Shown piece by piece: positions 1 through 6,853 of a stretch of DNA of 9,515 nt. The stretch covers positions 2,990 through 12,504 of the forward strand of contig DHVO01000062.1 in NCBI GenBank assembly GCA_002412705.1, written 5' to 3'. Position 1 is the stretch's first letter. Every line of letters starts with the position of its first letter. The position numbers were made by a program, and so were the translations under genes. Source of the stretch: Bacteroidales bacterium UBA5206. GTDB lineage: Bacteria > Bacteroidota > Bacteroidia > Bacteroidales > Tenuifilaceae. The notes under the pieces are model-generated. The model saw only the letters and a program-made list of their open reading frames with translations. It was not told where the DNA came from and did no database searches.

Positions 1-7
1 TCTTCCT

Positions 8-10
8 CAT
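8..10 (-). other. Possible start codon of a further gene running off the left edge
   Basis: On the minus strand an ATG lies 15 bases beyond the nitroreductase stop, preceded by a purine-rich run containing AGGAGG (positions 14-19). Only three codons (Met-Arg-Lys) fall in the window, so nothing can be said of the product. If real, it would be the next gene in the nitroreductase transcript and would have a Shine-Dalgarno-like sequence, which is unusual here. The run could equally be untranslated or part of a purine-rich repeat. Confidence 0.2.
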
Positions 11-25
11 CTCCCTCCTCTTCCT

Positions 26-661
26 CTAATAGGATACTGGATGATTGATTATGGGGTGCTGCGTTTCCGATAGCTTAAGCACCTCGCGTAGCTTTTCAAG
101 GTTCATCGATACACGTGGACGGGTTTTTAGGCCAAGGGCAGCGCAAGCAATGGACGCGTTTTGCGACACAATACCCGCATCAATGGCAGCCCAGTTTAGT
201 TTAATCGCATCGTCGCCACGAGTAAAGCGGGCGATATCCGATACCATAACCAGCATAACGGGTGCGTTGGCAAAGTTTGCTTGCCTGTCGGATACAAATG
301 CGCGGTGGTCGCCTTCCGTAACCAGAGTAAGCTGATGATTCTTAGCATCGTAAAGGTATGCACCAGCCTTAAGGATTACGTACACATCAACATCTTGGCA
401 GTTCATGGCCGATGGGGCAGTGCGCTTGCCCGTTTCGGGGCGGTTAATACCATTGGTTGCCCATAATAAATCCGATAGGTCCTGTAGCTCTACCTCCTTG
501 TCGGAGAAAGCCGTTGCCGATGCTCTTTGTTGTATTGCCTGCATGGCGCTTAAACCCCTATCGGTATTTGGAGTGTTAAGTTTAACTGTTGCTGGTACTT
601 GGGCTATTACAGAGGGCACAAACAGCGCCACAATGGCTAGTAGTAAAAGATGTTTTTTCAT
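26..661 (-). CDS. Secreted SagB/ThcOx-type nitroreductase-family protein
   Basis: A 211-residue protein of the FMN-dependent nitroreductase superfamily, subgroup SagB/ThcOx-like; the physiological substrate is unknown. Residues 1-20 form a signal peptide (KK, then a leucine-rich core, cleavage probably at VIA|Q), so it acts in the periplasm or beyond. I chose ATG 661 because it opens the signal peptide; the upstream ATG at 700 would add a polar prefix. Family signatures in order: QQRASATAF (44-52), the FMN-phosphate region; DLLWATNGINRP (64-75); R80-TAPSAMNCQDVDVYV; LYD (103-105); GDHR (117-120); and DAGIVSQNASIACAALGL (161-178). Oddity: the usual R-x-S-x-R-x-F pattern has Thr50 in place of the second Arg, which may weaken flavin binding. 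Length is normal for this exported subgroup. It is transcribed divergently from the 853 gene and shares a 191-bp region with it. The family assignment is firm; activity is inferred. Confidence 0.88.
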   Translation of the reverse strand: MKKHLLLLAIVALFVPSVIAQVPATVKLNTPNTDRGLSAMQAIQQRASATAFSDKEVELQDLSDLLWATNGINRPETGKRTAPSAMNCQDVDVYVILKAGAYLYDAKNHQLTLVTEGDHRAFVSDRQANFANAPVMLVMVSDIARFTRGDDAIKLNWAAIDAGIVSQNASIACAALGLKTRPRVSMNLEKLREVLKLSETQHPIINHPVSY

Positions 662-792
662 TTGTGTTGATTGGTTAAGGTTCTGGCTGCAAAGTAGCAA
701 TAAGCTTACAAAGATTCAACAGGTGAGTCGTAAATGGGCTTACGTACCCTGATTGCCATTGCGCTAAACAAAACTTTTTTTACATTTACTTT

Positions 793-822
793 ACACAGGG
801 GTAGGGTTTTCTACTCCTGTGT
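793..822. promoter_or_regulatory. 12-bp hairpin/palindrome in a divergent intergenic region
   Basis: ACACAGGGGTAG (793-804) pairs with CTACTCCTGTGT (811-822) around a six-base loop; all 12 positions pair, one of them as G-U. No T-run follows it on either strand, so it is not a normal intrinsic terminator. It lies between two divergently transcribed genes, 31 bases before the ATG at 853. It could be an operator or a 5'-leader structure of the DUF4328-type gene. The pairing is seen directly; the role is inference. Confidence 0.4.
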
Positions 823-831
823 GTTTATGTA

Positions 832-849
832 AACCCCTTTAACCCCTTT
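832..849 (+). repeat. Two tandem copies of AACCCCTTT before a start codon
   Basis: The 9-base unit AACCCCTTT occurs twice head-to-tail (832-840 and 841-849), ending three bases before the ATG at 853. The ribosome-binding position is thus pyrimidine-rich with no Shine-Dalgarno, in keeping with Bacteroidota leaders. Function unknown. Confidence 0.5.
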
Positions 850-852
850 TTT

Positions 853-1659
853 ATGAGCCAAATAGAGACCTGTATGCGGTGTGCCAACCGAAAGCACGAT
901 ATGCAGCAGGGTGTAATTTGTGGACTTACAGGAGCAAAGCCCACGTTCTTGCTACAGTGCAGCGAGTATAGCTACGACCCAACTACCGAGAAGGTTACCT
1001 TTGATGGAGGCGTTAGACCCAATGACCAGCGCGCAAAATTGGCCATGCTAATGGTTGGTATTGTAATGCTGCTGGACATAGTATCGTTCTACTCCGATTA
1101 CCTACAGTACTCCCTATTAACCGCTTTTCAGGCAGGCGAGTCGGTAACCGACGAGATGCTTACAAGCAACGATTCCCGCCAGCAGGTGGTTGGCATAGTA
1201 TCGCTGATTTTTTATGTTATTTCCGGCATTACGTTTATACAGTGGTTTAGACGGGGGTATTACAACTTACACCAACGGATAAAAACGTGTAACCACACCG
1301 ATGGTTGGGCAGCAGGAGCCTGGTTTGTTCCCATTGTGTGCTTGTATCGTCCATACCAAATAATGCGCGAGATGTGGGTGGAGACAGCCTTAGTGCTAAA
1401 ACGAAAAAATGAGGATTACATGCCATCGGAAAACCTTACGTTAATAGGCATTTGGTGGACTATCTGGATTATCTCCTCGTTTTTGGGTAACATCATATTC
1501 CGAACCTCGTTCCGCACCGAAACCGTTAACGAGCTTATGAACTCAACCGTGGCAAGTATGGTGCTTTCTGTATTGGGAATTCCCTTAGCGCTGGTAACCA
1601 TTGCCATAATTAAGAAGTACGACCAAATGGAGCAAATGCTTGATAATAGTCATGCGTAG
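853..1659 (+). CDS. DUF4328-type integral membrane protein with four-Cys N-terminus
   Basis: A 268-residue membrane protein. Residues 1-40 are soluble and contain C7-x2-C10-x12-C23-x12-C36, a spacing suggestive of a metal-binding knuckle; residues about 61-82, 111-131, 152-170, 195-216 and 233-253 are hydrophobic helices. The middle block, G151-W-A-A-G-A-W-F-V-P-I followed by R166-P-Y-Q and M171-R-E-M-W, resembles the DUF4328 hallmark (aromatic-rich helix, FVP, then P-x-x-I-M-x-E). DUF4328 has no assigned biochemical role. ATG 853 is the only plausible start: the cysteine motif begins at once. The gene is monocistronic: a divergent gene lies upstream and a bidirectional terminator begins 16 bases after the stop. 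Metal binding by the cysteines is inferred from spacing alone. Confidence 0.78.
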   Translation: MSQIETCMRCANRKHDMQQGVICGLTGAKPTFLLQCSEYSYDPTTEKVTFDGGVRPNDQRAKLAMLMVGIVMLLDIVSFYSDYLQYSLLTAFQAGESVTDEMLTSNDSRQQVVGIVSLIFYVISGITFIQWFRRGYYNLHQRIKTCNHTDGWAAGAWFVPIVCLYRPYQIMREMWVETALVLKRKNEDYMPSENLTLIGIWWTIWIISSFLGNIIFRTSFRTETVNELMNSTVASMVLSVLGIPLALVTIAIIKKYDQMEQMLDNSHA

Positions 1660-1675
1660 GGCATCATCAACATAT

Positions 1676-1712
1676 AAAAACCTCCGATTGGGCTACTCAA
1701 TCGGAGGTTTTT
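1676..1712. terminator. Bidirectional intrinsic terminator (15-bp perfect stem)
   Basis: AAAAACCTCCGATTG (1676-1690) is the exact reverse complement of CAATCGGAGGTTTTT (1698-1712), with a seven-base loop. A T-run follows the GC-rich stem on both strands. It lies between the stop of the plus-strand gene ending at 1659 and that of the minus-strand gene ending at 1717, so it can serve both convergent transcripts. Confidence 0.93.
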
Positions 1713-1716
1713 GTTG

Positions 1717-2487
1717 CTATACAATTCGCCGTCGGCTCCACATAAAGTAACCGAGCACATATAGCATACTAACGCCTATTAAGCTGTAGGCTAAATAAAA
1801 TGATAGCTCCTTTGCCGTTCTGCCCGCAATGTTCTGAAATGTCATCATACCTAAAGCATAGGGATGAAAATGAATGTGTTTCCATCCTTGTATAAGAATT
1901 CCTGCCGAAATAAATCCTACAACACCAACGCCAAAGGGAACAAGTGAGTTGCTGTACCTAAGGGCAACTAAGAACTGAATACCCATAAGGAAAAGGCACG
2001 ATAGCGCCACAAGAATAGTGTTTTTTGCAAAGGTTAAGAATATACCCAAGTCCAACCAGAATAAATCAGGATGCTTAAGGCTTAAAATCCATATACCCAA
2101 AAGTGAGAAAAGGCTGTAAAGGGCGAGGCTTATAAAAATCAGGATAAAAGCCATGCTCCATTTGGCGTTGTATGTAGCAAAGTATGATACAGGATACGAG
2201 AGGAGGTCTTTTAGCGATTGCGATTTAAACTCAATTTGGTGCACAAGTATGGTTAGCAGTATTAGGTAAAAGGGGAATAGCATATTTGCCGATATCGATA
2301 AGCTGTTCTGTAGCATCGATTCTATTCCGTTTGTTCCGGGCTCAACTAATCTATCGGCCTTTGAGAAGTAAATAATGGTTACCATTCCCGCAATAAGTAG
2401 CGGAGCAAGGGTTGCAAGGGCAATCGCATAGGAGCGTTTGTATTTGAGTATCTCTATTCGTGTTGCGGTAAATAGCTGTTTTATCAT
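1717..2487 (-). CDS. ABC transporter permease (ABC-2 type, BcrB/lantibiotic-immunity-like)
   Basis: A 256-residue membrane subunit of an ABC exporter, the partner of the ATPase encoded immediately upstream (10 bases between the genes). The N-terminus, MIKQLFTATRIEILKYKRS followed by a helix, is typical of ABC-2 permeases: a short amphipathic segment with E-x-x-K-x-K-R-S, then TM1 (about 20-41). A loop (about 42-65) is followed by TM2 (about 67-83), VHQIEFKSQSLKDLL (87-101), which resembles the cytoplasmic coupling segment of this family, and four further helices (about 112-133, 145-170, 182-200, 232-249). Six helices and about 250 residues match permeases of the BcrB/lantibiotic-immunity group. 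Such transporters protect against or export peptides or lipids; the substrate here cannot be told. The gene ends in the shared terminator. Confidence 0.86.
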   Translation of the reverse strand: MIKQLFTATRIEILKYKRSYAIALATLAPLLIAGMVTIIYFSKADRLVEPGTNGIESMLQNSLSISANMLFPFYLILLTILVHQIEFKSQSLKDLLSYPVSYFATYNAKWSMAFILIFISLALYSLFSLLGIWILSLKHPDLFWLDLGIFLTFAKNTILVALSCLFLMGIQFLVALRYSNSLVPFGVGVVGFISAGILIQGWKHIHFHPYALGMMTFQNIAGRTAKELSFYLAYSLIGVSMLYVLGYFMWSRRRIV

Positions 2488-2497
2488 GGCTTCTGTT

Positions 2498-3415
2498 TTA
2501 CTGGTTGTTGTTGGTTAGCTCAATAAATACCTCCTCAAGGTTGTGGTGGTGGGCGGTAAGGCTAAACACATCAATGCCCTCCTCTACAAGGAATCGGTTT
2601 ATGGCGGCAATTTGCATCTCGGATTCAACGCTCATGCTAAGGGTTGAGTTGTGATTGTGCACTGCATCAATCCCCTGTTTTTTTAGTGCCGATTTGGCCT
2701 TTTGCACATCAATCACCTTTACGTCAAGCTTGCTTTCGCTGGAGTCGTTTAGCCCTTCAATTGTACCCTGATACAGCACACGCCCCTTGTGGATAACGCT
2801 AACATGCGTACACATCTTTTCTATTTCGGACAGCAGGTGGCTCGATACAAATATTGTTTTGCCATGCTCTCTGTTTAGCGATACAAGCAGCTCGCGAATT
2901 TCCTTAATTCCGTTAGGGTCTAGGCCATTTGTGGGCTCGTCAAGGATAAGCAGTTCCGGGTCGTGAATTAGTGCCTGCCCAATGGCAATGCGTTGGCGCA
3001 TCCCTAGCGAGTAAGCTTTTACCTTGCGATTGGCAAACTCGGCCATGCCCACAATTTTAAGCACCTTGGCAACCCTGTGTGCGGGGGCGCCGTAGTATCG
3101 GCGGGCTAGGTCAAGATTTTCGGCTCCCGTTAAGTGGCCGTAAAGTGAGGGTTGCTCAACAAAGCGCCCTAGGCGCTTAAGCAGACTTACCCTGTGCTTG
3201 GTAACATCCTCGCCAAACAGGAATATCTTTCCCTCACTGGTGCTAAATAGGTTAAGCATTAGCCTAATAAGCGTGGTTTTGCCCGCACCGTTTGGTCCAA
3301 GAAATCCGTAAATACTGCCTTTGGGTACCGATAGACTTACATCTTTTAAAATCTGCGTGTTGCCTATGGCAAACGACAGGTTCTGAGTTTCGATAGTTGG
3401 TTTTATTCTGTCCAT
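2498..3415 (-). CDS. ABC transporter ATP-binding protein (BcrA-like)
   Basis: A 305-residue cytoplasmic ATPase that powers the permease encoded next. All catalytic elements are present: Walker A GPNGAGKTT (40-48), Q-loop Q88 in FVEQPSLYG, signature YSLGMRQR (135-142, the form usual in the BcrA/drug-export branch), Walker B LLILDEP (155-161) with E160 as catalytic base, D-loop GLDP (164-167) and H-loop H193 in SSHLLSE. Residues about 225-305 form an extra C-terminal domain with two alpha/beta-like stretches, as in many Bacteroidota and Firmicutes exporters of this branch. The start at 3415 leaves the usual short lead before the first strand. Gene order is ATPase then permease. It is divergent from the sensor kinase at 3624, which suggests regulation by that system. 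The family is firm; the substrate is unknown. Confidence 0.94.
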   Translation of the reverse strand: MDRIKPTIETQNLSFAIGNTQILKDVSLSVPKGSIYGFLGPNGAGKTTLIRLMLNLFSTSEGKIFLFGEDVTKHRVSLLKRLGRFVEQPSLYGHLTGAENLDLARRYYGAPAHRVAKVLKIVGMAEFANRKVKAYSLGMRQRIAIGQALIHDPELLILDEPTNGLDPNGIKEIRELLVSLNREHGKTIFVSSHLLSEIEKMCTHVSVIHKGRVLYQGTIEGLNDSSESKLDVKVIDVQKAKSALKKQGIDAVHNHNSTLSMSVESEMQIAAINRFLVEEGIDVFSLTAHHHNLEEVFIELTNNNQ

Positions 3416-3623
3416 ATCTGGCTTATTTTCAGCTAATGTTGCGTATTTCTAACCCCATTGCAAACGCAATACACCAATGGCGTCAAGGTGGGTACCACTA
3501 CGCTTTTGGGGGTTACCAATGCTGCGTAGGTTCTACAAAGTCTTTTGTACCTAAAATTGGGCTGTTGGTACATTACACGCAAAAGGGTAAAGGCCGAAAT
3601 GGTTTTGTTCGTATATTCGAATC
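3416..3623. promoter_or_regulatory. Divergent control region between ABC exporter and LytS/LytTR pair
   Basis: This 208-base gap must hold the promoters for both divergent operons. It contains short inverted repeats: CTACGC (3498-3503) with GCGTAG (3524-3529), and TGTACC (3546-3551) with GGTACA (3567-3572). It also has a near direct repeat, GGTACC (3491-3496) and GGTTACC (3511-3517). No convincing TAnnTTTG box at proper spacing from a TTG was found on either strand. No match to the paired LytTR binding motif could be picked out by eye. That it is the control region follows from the layout; which sites act is not known. Confidence 0.5.
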
Positions 3624-4646
3624 ATGCAAAACAATATCTACAGCAAGCAGCGCATGGTGGCTCACATAGCAATGTGGCTGCTGGTGCTTATTGTGCCATT
3701 TACGCTACCAACAAATAACATACGTCTTTTTACAAAAGCCTACCTAGTTCCTTGGCTTGCAGGAGTCGCCATAAGCATAGCTCTTTTTTACCTGTTCCAT
3801 TTGTTTGTTTTTGCTAAATATTTAAGGCAGGGCGCTTTAGTAAAGCTAGTTGTGGTGTCGATACTGGTTTTTGTGCCCTTTATAGGCTTTGAACTACTAG
3901 TTAACCACTTAACCAGCATGGTGTTTGGGCTCAAGTACAATGCAGTAAATGGCAGCACTATTGTGGCCAAGGCAGTTGTAAATGGCTTTGTTGTAGCCCT
4001 ATCGCTCTTTGTGTCGCTGGTTGAGAACTGGTTTGCCTCCCAGCGCTACATGCAGGAGGTTGAGCGGCAGCGTATGGAGAGCGAGCTGCGTATGCTACGC
4101 TTTCAGGTTAATCCGCACTTCCTGTTCAATACGCTCAACAACATCTACACGCTGGTTTACAAAAAATCCGACAAGGCGCCCGAGGCTATGCTTAAGTTAT
4201 CGTCGCTTATGCGCTACATGCTTTACGATGCCACCGATACCTTTGTGCCACTTAGTCGAGAGTTGGAGTACCTTGCTAACTTTGTGGAGCTGCAAAAGCT
4301 TCGGTTGGCAAGCAACCAGCAGGTTAGCTTTGCTGTTGCAGGCAATACCCACTCCTATGTAATAGCGCCACTGCTCTTAGTGCCCTTTATTGAGAACGCC
4401 TTTAAGCATGGCGCTAGAGCTACGGAGCAAACCGAGGTTAACATTCGCATTGCCATAGAGGGAGCGCGTTTAACCTTTTACTGCCAGAATAGCTATGTAT
4501 CCAATATGGAGTCGGGCGTGAATAGCGGCATTGGTCTGGAGAATGTGAAGCGCCGTTTGGAACTGCTTTACAATGGATGTAGCGAGCTCCGCATAGACAA
4601 GGACTCAGGCACCTTTACCGTACACCTAACCCTAAACCTTGAGTAA
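3624..4646 (+). CDS. LytS-family membrane sensor histidine kinase
   Basis: A 340-residue kinase that phosphorylates the regulator encoded next. Residues 12-137 hold four hydrophobic helices (about 12-28, 41-62, 73-94, 112-132) with no sizeable external domain, so the signal is probably sensed in the membrane or through a partner. A short linker (about 138-155) leads to the His_kinase (PF06580) domain, with the phospho-acceptor H165 in FQVNPHFLFNTLNNIY. The ATPase part has the N-box PFIENAFKHGA (254-264) and a glycine motif SGIGLENVKRRLELLY (301-316). The domain lacks a classical HisKA dimerisation segment, as is normal in this family. ATG 3624 is preferred; M11 (3654) is an alternative directly before TM1. 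The stop overlaps the next start (TAATG), which implies translational coupling. The divergent ABC exporter is a likely target. Confidence 0.93.
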   Translation: MQNNIYSKQRMVAHIAMWLLVLIVPFTLPTNNIRLFTKAYLVPWLAGVAISIALFYLFHLFVFAKYLRQGALVKLVVVSILVFVPFIGFELLVNHLTSMVFGLKYNAVNGSTIVAKAVVNGFVVALSLFVSLVENWFASQRYMQEVERQRMESELRMLRFQVNPHFLFNTLNNIYTLVYKKSDKAPEAMLKLSSLMRYMLYDATDTFVPLSRELEYLANFVELQKLRLASNQQVSFAVAGNTHSYVIAPLLLVPFIENAFKHGARATEQTEVNIRIAIEGARLTFYCQNSYVSNMESGVNSGIGLENVKRRLELLYNGCSELRIDKDSGTFTVHLTLNLE

Positions 4647-5368
4647 TGAGCATTAAGTGCATTATTGTTGATGATGAGCCACTGGCTGTTGAGATTTTGG
4701 AGGCCTATGTAGAAAAGCTTCCCTACCTACAGCTTGTTGGCACCTTTAACAGCAGTCTTACTGCACTTCAGTACTTAAAAGGCAACAGGGTAGATCTTGT
4801 GCTGTTGGATATACAGATGCCTGAACTTACAGGTTTTCAGTTAGTAAGCGTGCTAGACAATCCTCCGTTGGTGATTTTTACAACAGCGTACGACCAGTAC
4901 GCCATTAAGAGCTATGAGCTGGAGGCGGTTGATTACCTGCTAAAACCCGTTGGGTTGGACCGATTTATTAAGGCCATTGATAAGGTGCAGAAGCGCCTTG
5001 AGGGGCATTTACCCGTTGAGTTGCAACCCAATGAGGCGAATCAGCACAAGGAACCTTTCCTGTTTATTAAAACCGAGTACCGCATTCAGCGTATAGAAAA
5101 ATCTGAGATACTATACATTGAGGGGATGAAGAACTACCTCCGTGTGGTAACCCGCACCGAGAAGTTTATGACCCTGCAAAGTTTTAAGAACATACAGGAG
5201 TTCCTGCCCGAGCCCCATTTTGTAAGAGTTCACAAATCGTTTATTGTTGCGCTTGATAAAATTGATTGCATTGAGCGCAATCGCATAAGAATAGGCGATG
5301 CCTATATTCCCATTGGCGACACCTACAAAAAGGATTTGGATAGAATTATTGAGGGGCTTAACTGCTAG
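4646..5368 (+). CDS. LytTR-family response regulator
   Basis: A 240-residue DNA-binding response regulator, partner of the overlapping sensor kinase. The receiver domain (1-120) has the acidic pair D9-D10, the phospho-acceptor D55 in LLDIQMP, T79/T80 and K100 in YLLKPV, so it is intact. A linker (about 120-133) leads to the LytTR domain (134-238), recognised by FLFIKTEYRIQRI, the Y-I-E-G-M-K-N-Y-L core, F-V-R-V-H-K-S-F-I-V and I-P-I-G-D-T-Y-K-K. LytTR domains bind pairs of short direct repeats upstream of targets. The start ATG shares its A with the kinase stop codon. The next gene begins 57 bases downstream on the same strand, with no terminator seen between, so read-through is possible. Probable targets are the divergent exporter and its own operon; this is inference. 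Confidence 0.95.
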   Translation: MSIKCIIVDDEPLAVEILEAYVEKLPYLQLVGTFNSSLTALQYLKGNRVDLVLLDIQMPELTGFQLVSVLDNPPLVIFTTAYDQYAIKSYELEAVDYLLKPVGLDRFIKAIDKVQKRLEGHLPVELQPNEANQHKEPFLFIKTEYRIQRIEKSEILYIEGMKNYLRVVTRTEKFMTLQSFKNIQEFLPEPHFVRVHKSFIVALDKIDCIERNRIRIGDAYIPIGDTYKKDLDRIIEGLNC

Positions 5369-5425
5369 GTTCTGTTGAGAAATTATTAATATCTTCACTT
5401 TATAACCATAACTCTTTTATTTCTC

Positions 5426-6301
5426 ATGGATACAGCATCGCTTTTTTATAAAGAATCGGGCAATGTTAATGTTGCCAGAATGGTGGCCGTTTACTTTATG
5501 AGTTTTCTGGCAACATTTGTTTTAGGGCTTACCTACTCTATTCTGGTGGAGATAATACCCATTGTTTACCTAAGCTTTTTGCTAACTGTTGGGTTTGGGC
5601 TTGCATTGGGATTTATTGCTCGCTTTTTTAATAGAATATCGCATAATAGAAATAAGCGGAGCCGTTTGGCTCTAGCGGCCTTTCTTGGTTTGGTTGCAAA
5701 CTTTTTTCAGTGGACTGCTTACGTTGCATTTGCTGTAAATGGAGGTGTACCAACGCTGGGAGAGTATTTTAGTATTATGAGCTGGATTTTTTCTTCCCAA
5801 AGTTTCTTTGGTGTTATTGCTGATATAAATAGTGTGGGCTTATGGTCGATGTTTGGTGTTACAGTAAATGGATTTGTGCTAACATCAATTTGGATTGTTG
5901 AGTTCTTAATAATTCTGCTAGGACCAATAGTTGCTGTGTACCGCACAAAACCCTACCCATACTCTGAAGTTATGAACAAATGGTACCCTAAGCTTACTCT
6001 ATTTAACGATTTTGAGCATTTGGCTACCCCTGTAAATCTCCTTAACGATTTGCAGCAGAATCCAGTGCAAGCAATACAGAACATGGAAAAAGGATTGGCG
6101 CACAGACATACTAAGGTTCATCTATACTACTTGGAACAGGAGGAGACCCAGTACCTTTCGTTCGATAAGGTAACGGTTGAGTCTGGCGAGAAGAAGAAAA
6201 AAGAGGTAACTCCAATTCTTTACAATTTTGCCATTTCTAAGCAGCACGCCAACACAATTAGCTCATTGTTCGAGAGTAAAGTGGATAAGCTGGCGCTTTA
6301 G
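5426..6301 (+). CDS. Multi-spanning membrane protein of unknown function with soluble tail
   Basis: A 291-residue protein that I do not recognise. The N-terminal 15 residues are polar. Hydrophobic helices lie at about 16-40, 43-66, 82-103 and 150-172, with a weaker one at about 117-135. A basic loop, NRISHNRNKRSR (69-80), probably faces the cytoplasm. From R173 to the end (about 119 residues) the protein is soluble. The tail begins TKPYPYSEVMNKWYPK and carries a lysine run, EKKKKE (255-260), in a charged stretch. No catalytic motif is evident. The ATG at 5426 is the first after the response regulator stop. It follows the regulator by 57 bases and may be co-transcribed with it, which would make it a candidate accessory or target of that system. 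A leader-less, low-complexity upstream sequence gives no clear promoter. Confidence 0.72.
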   Translation: MDTASLFYKESGNVNVARMVAVYFMSFLATFVLGLTYSILVEIIPIVYLSFLLTVGFGLALGFIARFFNRISHNRNKRSRLALAAFLGLVANFFQWTAYVAFAVNGGVPTLGEYFSIMSWIFSSQSFFGVIADINSVGLWSMFGVTVNGFVLTSIWIVEFLIILLGPIVAVYRTKPYPYSEVMNKWYPKLTLFNDFEHLATPVNLLNDLQQNPVQAIQNMEKGLAHRHTKVHLYYLEQEETQYLSFDKVTVESGEKKKKEVTPILYNFAISKQHANTISSLFESKVDKLAL

Positions 6302-6325
6302 TGGAATGTATTAGGCCAAATTTGA

Positions 6326-6354
6326 TTGACAATTGCCATATTTTTTTTACCTTG
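6326..6354 (+). promoter_or_regulatory. Weak candidate Bacteroidota-type promoter
   Basis: TTG (6326-6328) is followed after 19 bases by TACCTTG (6348-6354). The spacing suits the Bacteroidota -33/-7 pair (TTG and TAnnTTTG), but the -7 box lacks one T. It would start a transcript shortly before the hairpin at 6363-6403 and so serve the gene at 6432. Weak by sequence; listed mainly for its position. Confidence 0.25.
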
Positions 6355-6362
6355 TTTTACAG

Positions 6363-6403
6363 TTAACAGAATGCTGACCCTTAGGTCGGCATTCTTTGGT
6401 TAA
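6363..6403 (+). terminator. Hairpin between two genes: terminator or leader structure
   Basis: AGAATGCTGACC (6368-6379) pairs with GGTCGGCATTCT (6384-6395) around the four-base loop CTTA, with one T-G wobble. TTAAC (6363-6367) and GTTAA (6399-6403) add an outer five-pair stem beyond a three-base bulge. Only three T follow the inner stem, so termination would be weak. It may end the transcript of the gene that stops at 6301. Alternatively, if the promoter candidate just upstream is real, it lies in the 5' leader of the gene at 6432. Confidence 0.55.
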
Positions 6404-6431
6404 ATCCATTTACATCTTAATACAAAAATCC

Positions 6432-6794
6432 ATGACAGACCAAGAAACCCAGCAGCAAGATGTTATAAACAAGGTTTATGAGTATGCTGCAGCCCTTATG
6501 GTGAAAGAGAAAAAGAGTGCATACGAAACCAAGCAAGCACTAATAGCAAAAGGCCTCGATAACGAGATTGCAACCATTGTTGTTGACAATCTGGAGAAAA
6601 AGATTCACGATGCTAAAAAGGAACGAGCCAATAAGGATATGCTATACGGTGGCTTATGGTTTATTGGCGGAAGTGTAGTTACTGCCGTTACCTATGGCGC
6701 TGCATCGGGCGGAGGTAGCTATGTTGTTGCTTGGGGTGCTATACTTTTTGGCGCCATCCAGTTTATTAAGGGTTTGGTTAACTCTGGCTCATAA
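6432..6794 (+). CDS. Small two-helix membrane protein with charged helical N-terminus
   Basis: A 120-residue protein. Residues 1-68 are charged and helical; the stretch SAYETKQALIAKGLDNEIATIVVDNLEKKI (29-58 region) looks like a small helical bundle in which a helix ends at a KGL turn. Residues 70-90 and 96-114 are two membrane helices joined by a glycine-rich turn (ASGGGS, 91-96). The block Y-V-V-A-W-G-A-I-L-F-G-A-I-Q-F (97-111) is a pattern I recognise from small conserved membrane proteins of many bacteria, whose role is unknown. I chose ATG 6432. A TTG at 6396 in the same frame would start inside the upstream hairpin and add a poorly fitting prefix. A strong terminator follows at 6854. Confidence 0.75.
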   Translation: MTDQETQQQDVINKVYEYAAALMVKEKKSAYETKQALIAKGLDNEIATIVVDNLEKKIHDAKKERANKDMLYGGLWFIGGSVVTAVTYGAASGGGSYVVAWGAILFGAIQFIKGLVNSGS

Positions 6795-6853
6795 TAAAGC
6801 AAACGTGTATTTTATGGAGCCCCAAAGGGAATACCTAAGGGGCTAAGTGCCAT

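Noticed and set aside
3397..3669. Open frame across the divergent intergenic region, plus strand
   Set aside because: It overlaps the ends of two firm genes on both sides, and its product has no recognisable features.
4009..4362. 117-codon frame inside the sensor kinase
   Set aside because: It lies in another frame within the well-supported kinase gene; the Cys/Arg/Ser-rich product looks like a shadow.
5111..5398. Antisense frame over the end of the response regulator
   Set aside because: It lies opposite the conserved LytTR domain and has no start context or family resemblance.
6326..6331. TTGACA as a sigma-70 -35 box
   Set aside because: No -10-like hexamer lies 16-18 bases downstream, and the window's other traits point to Bacteroidota promoters.
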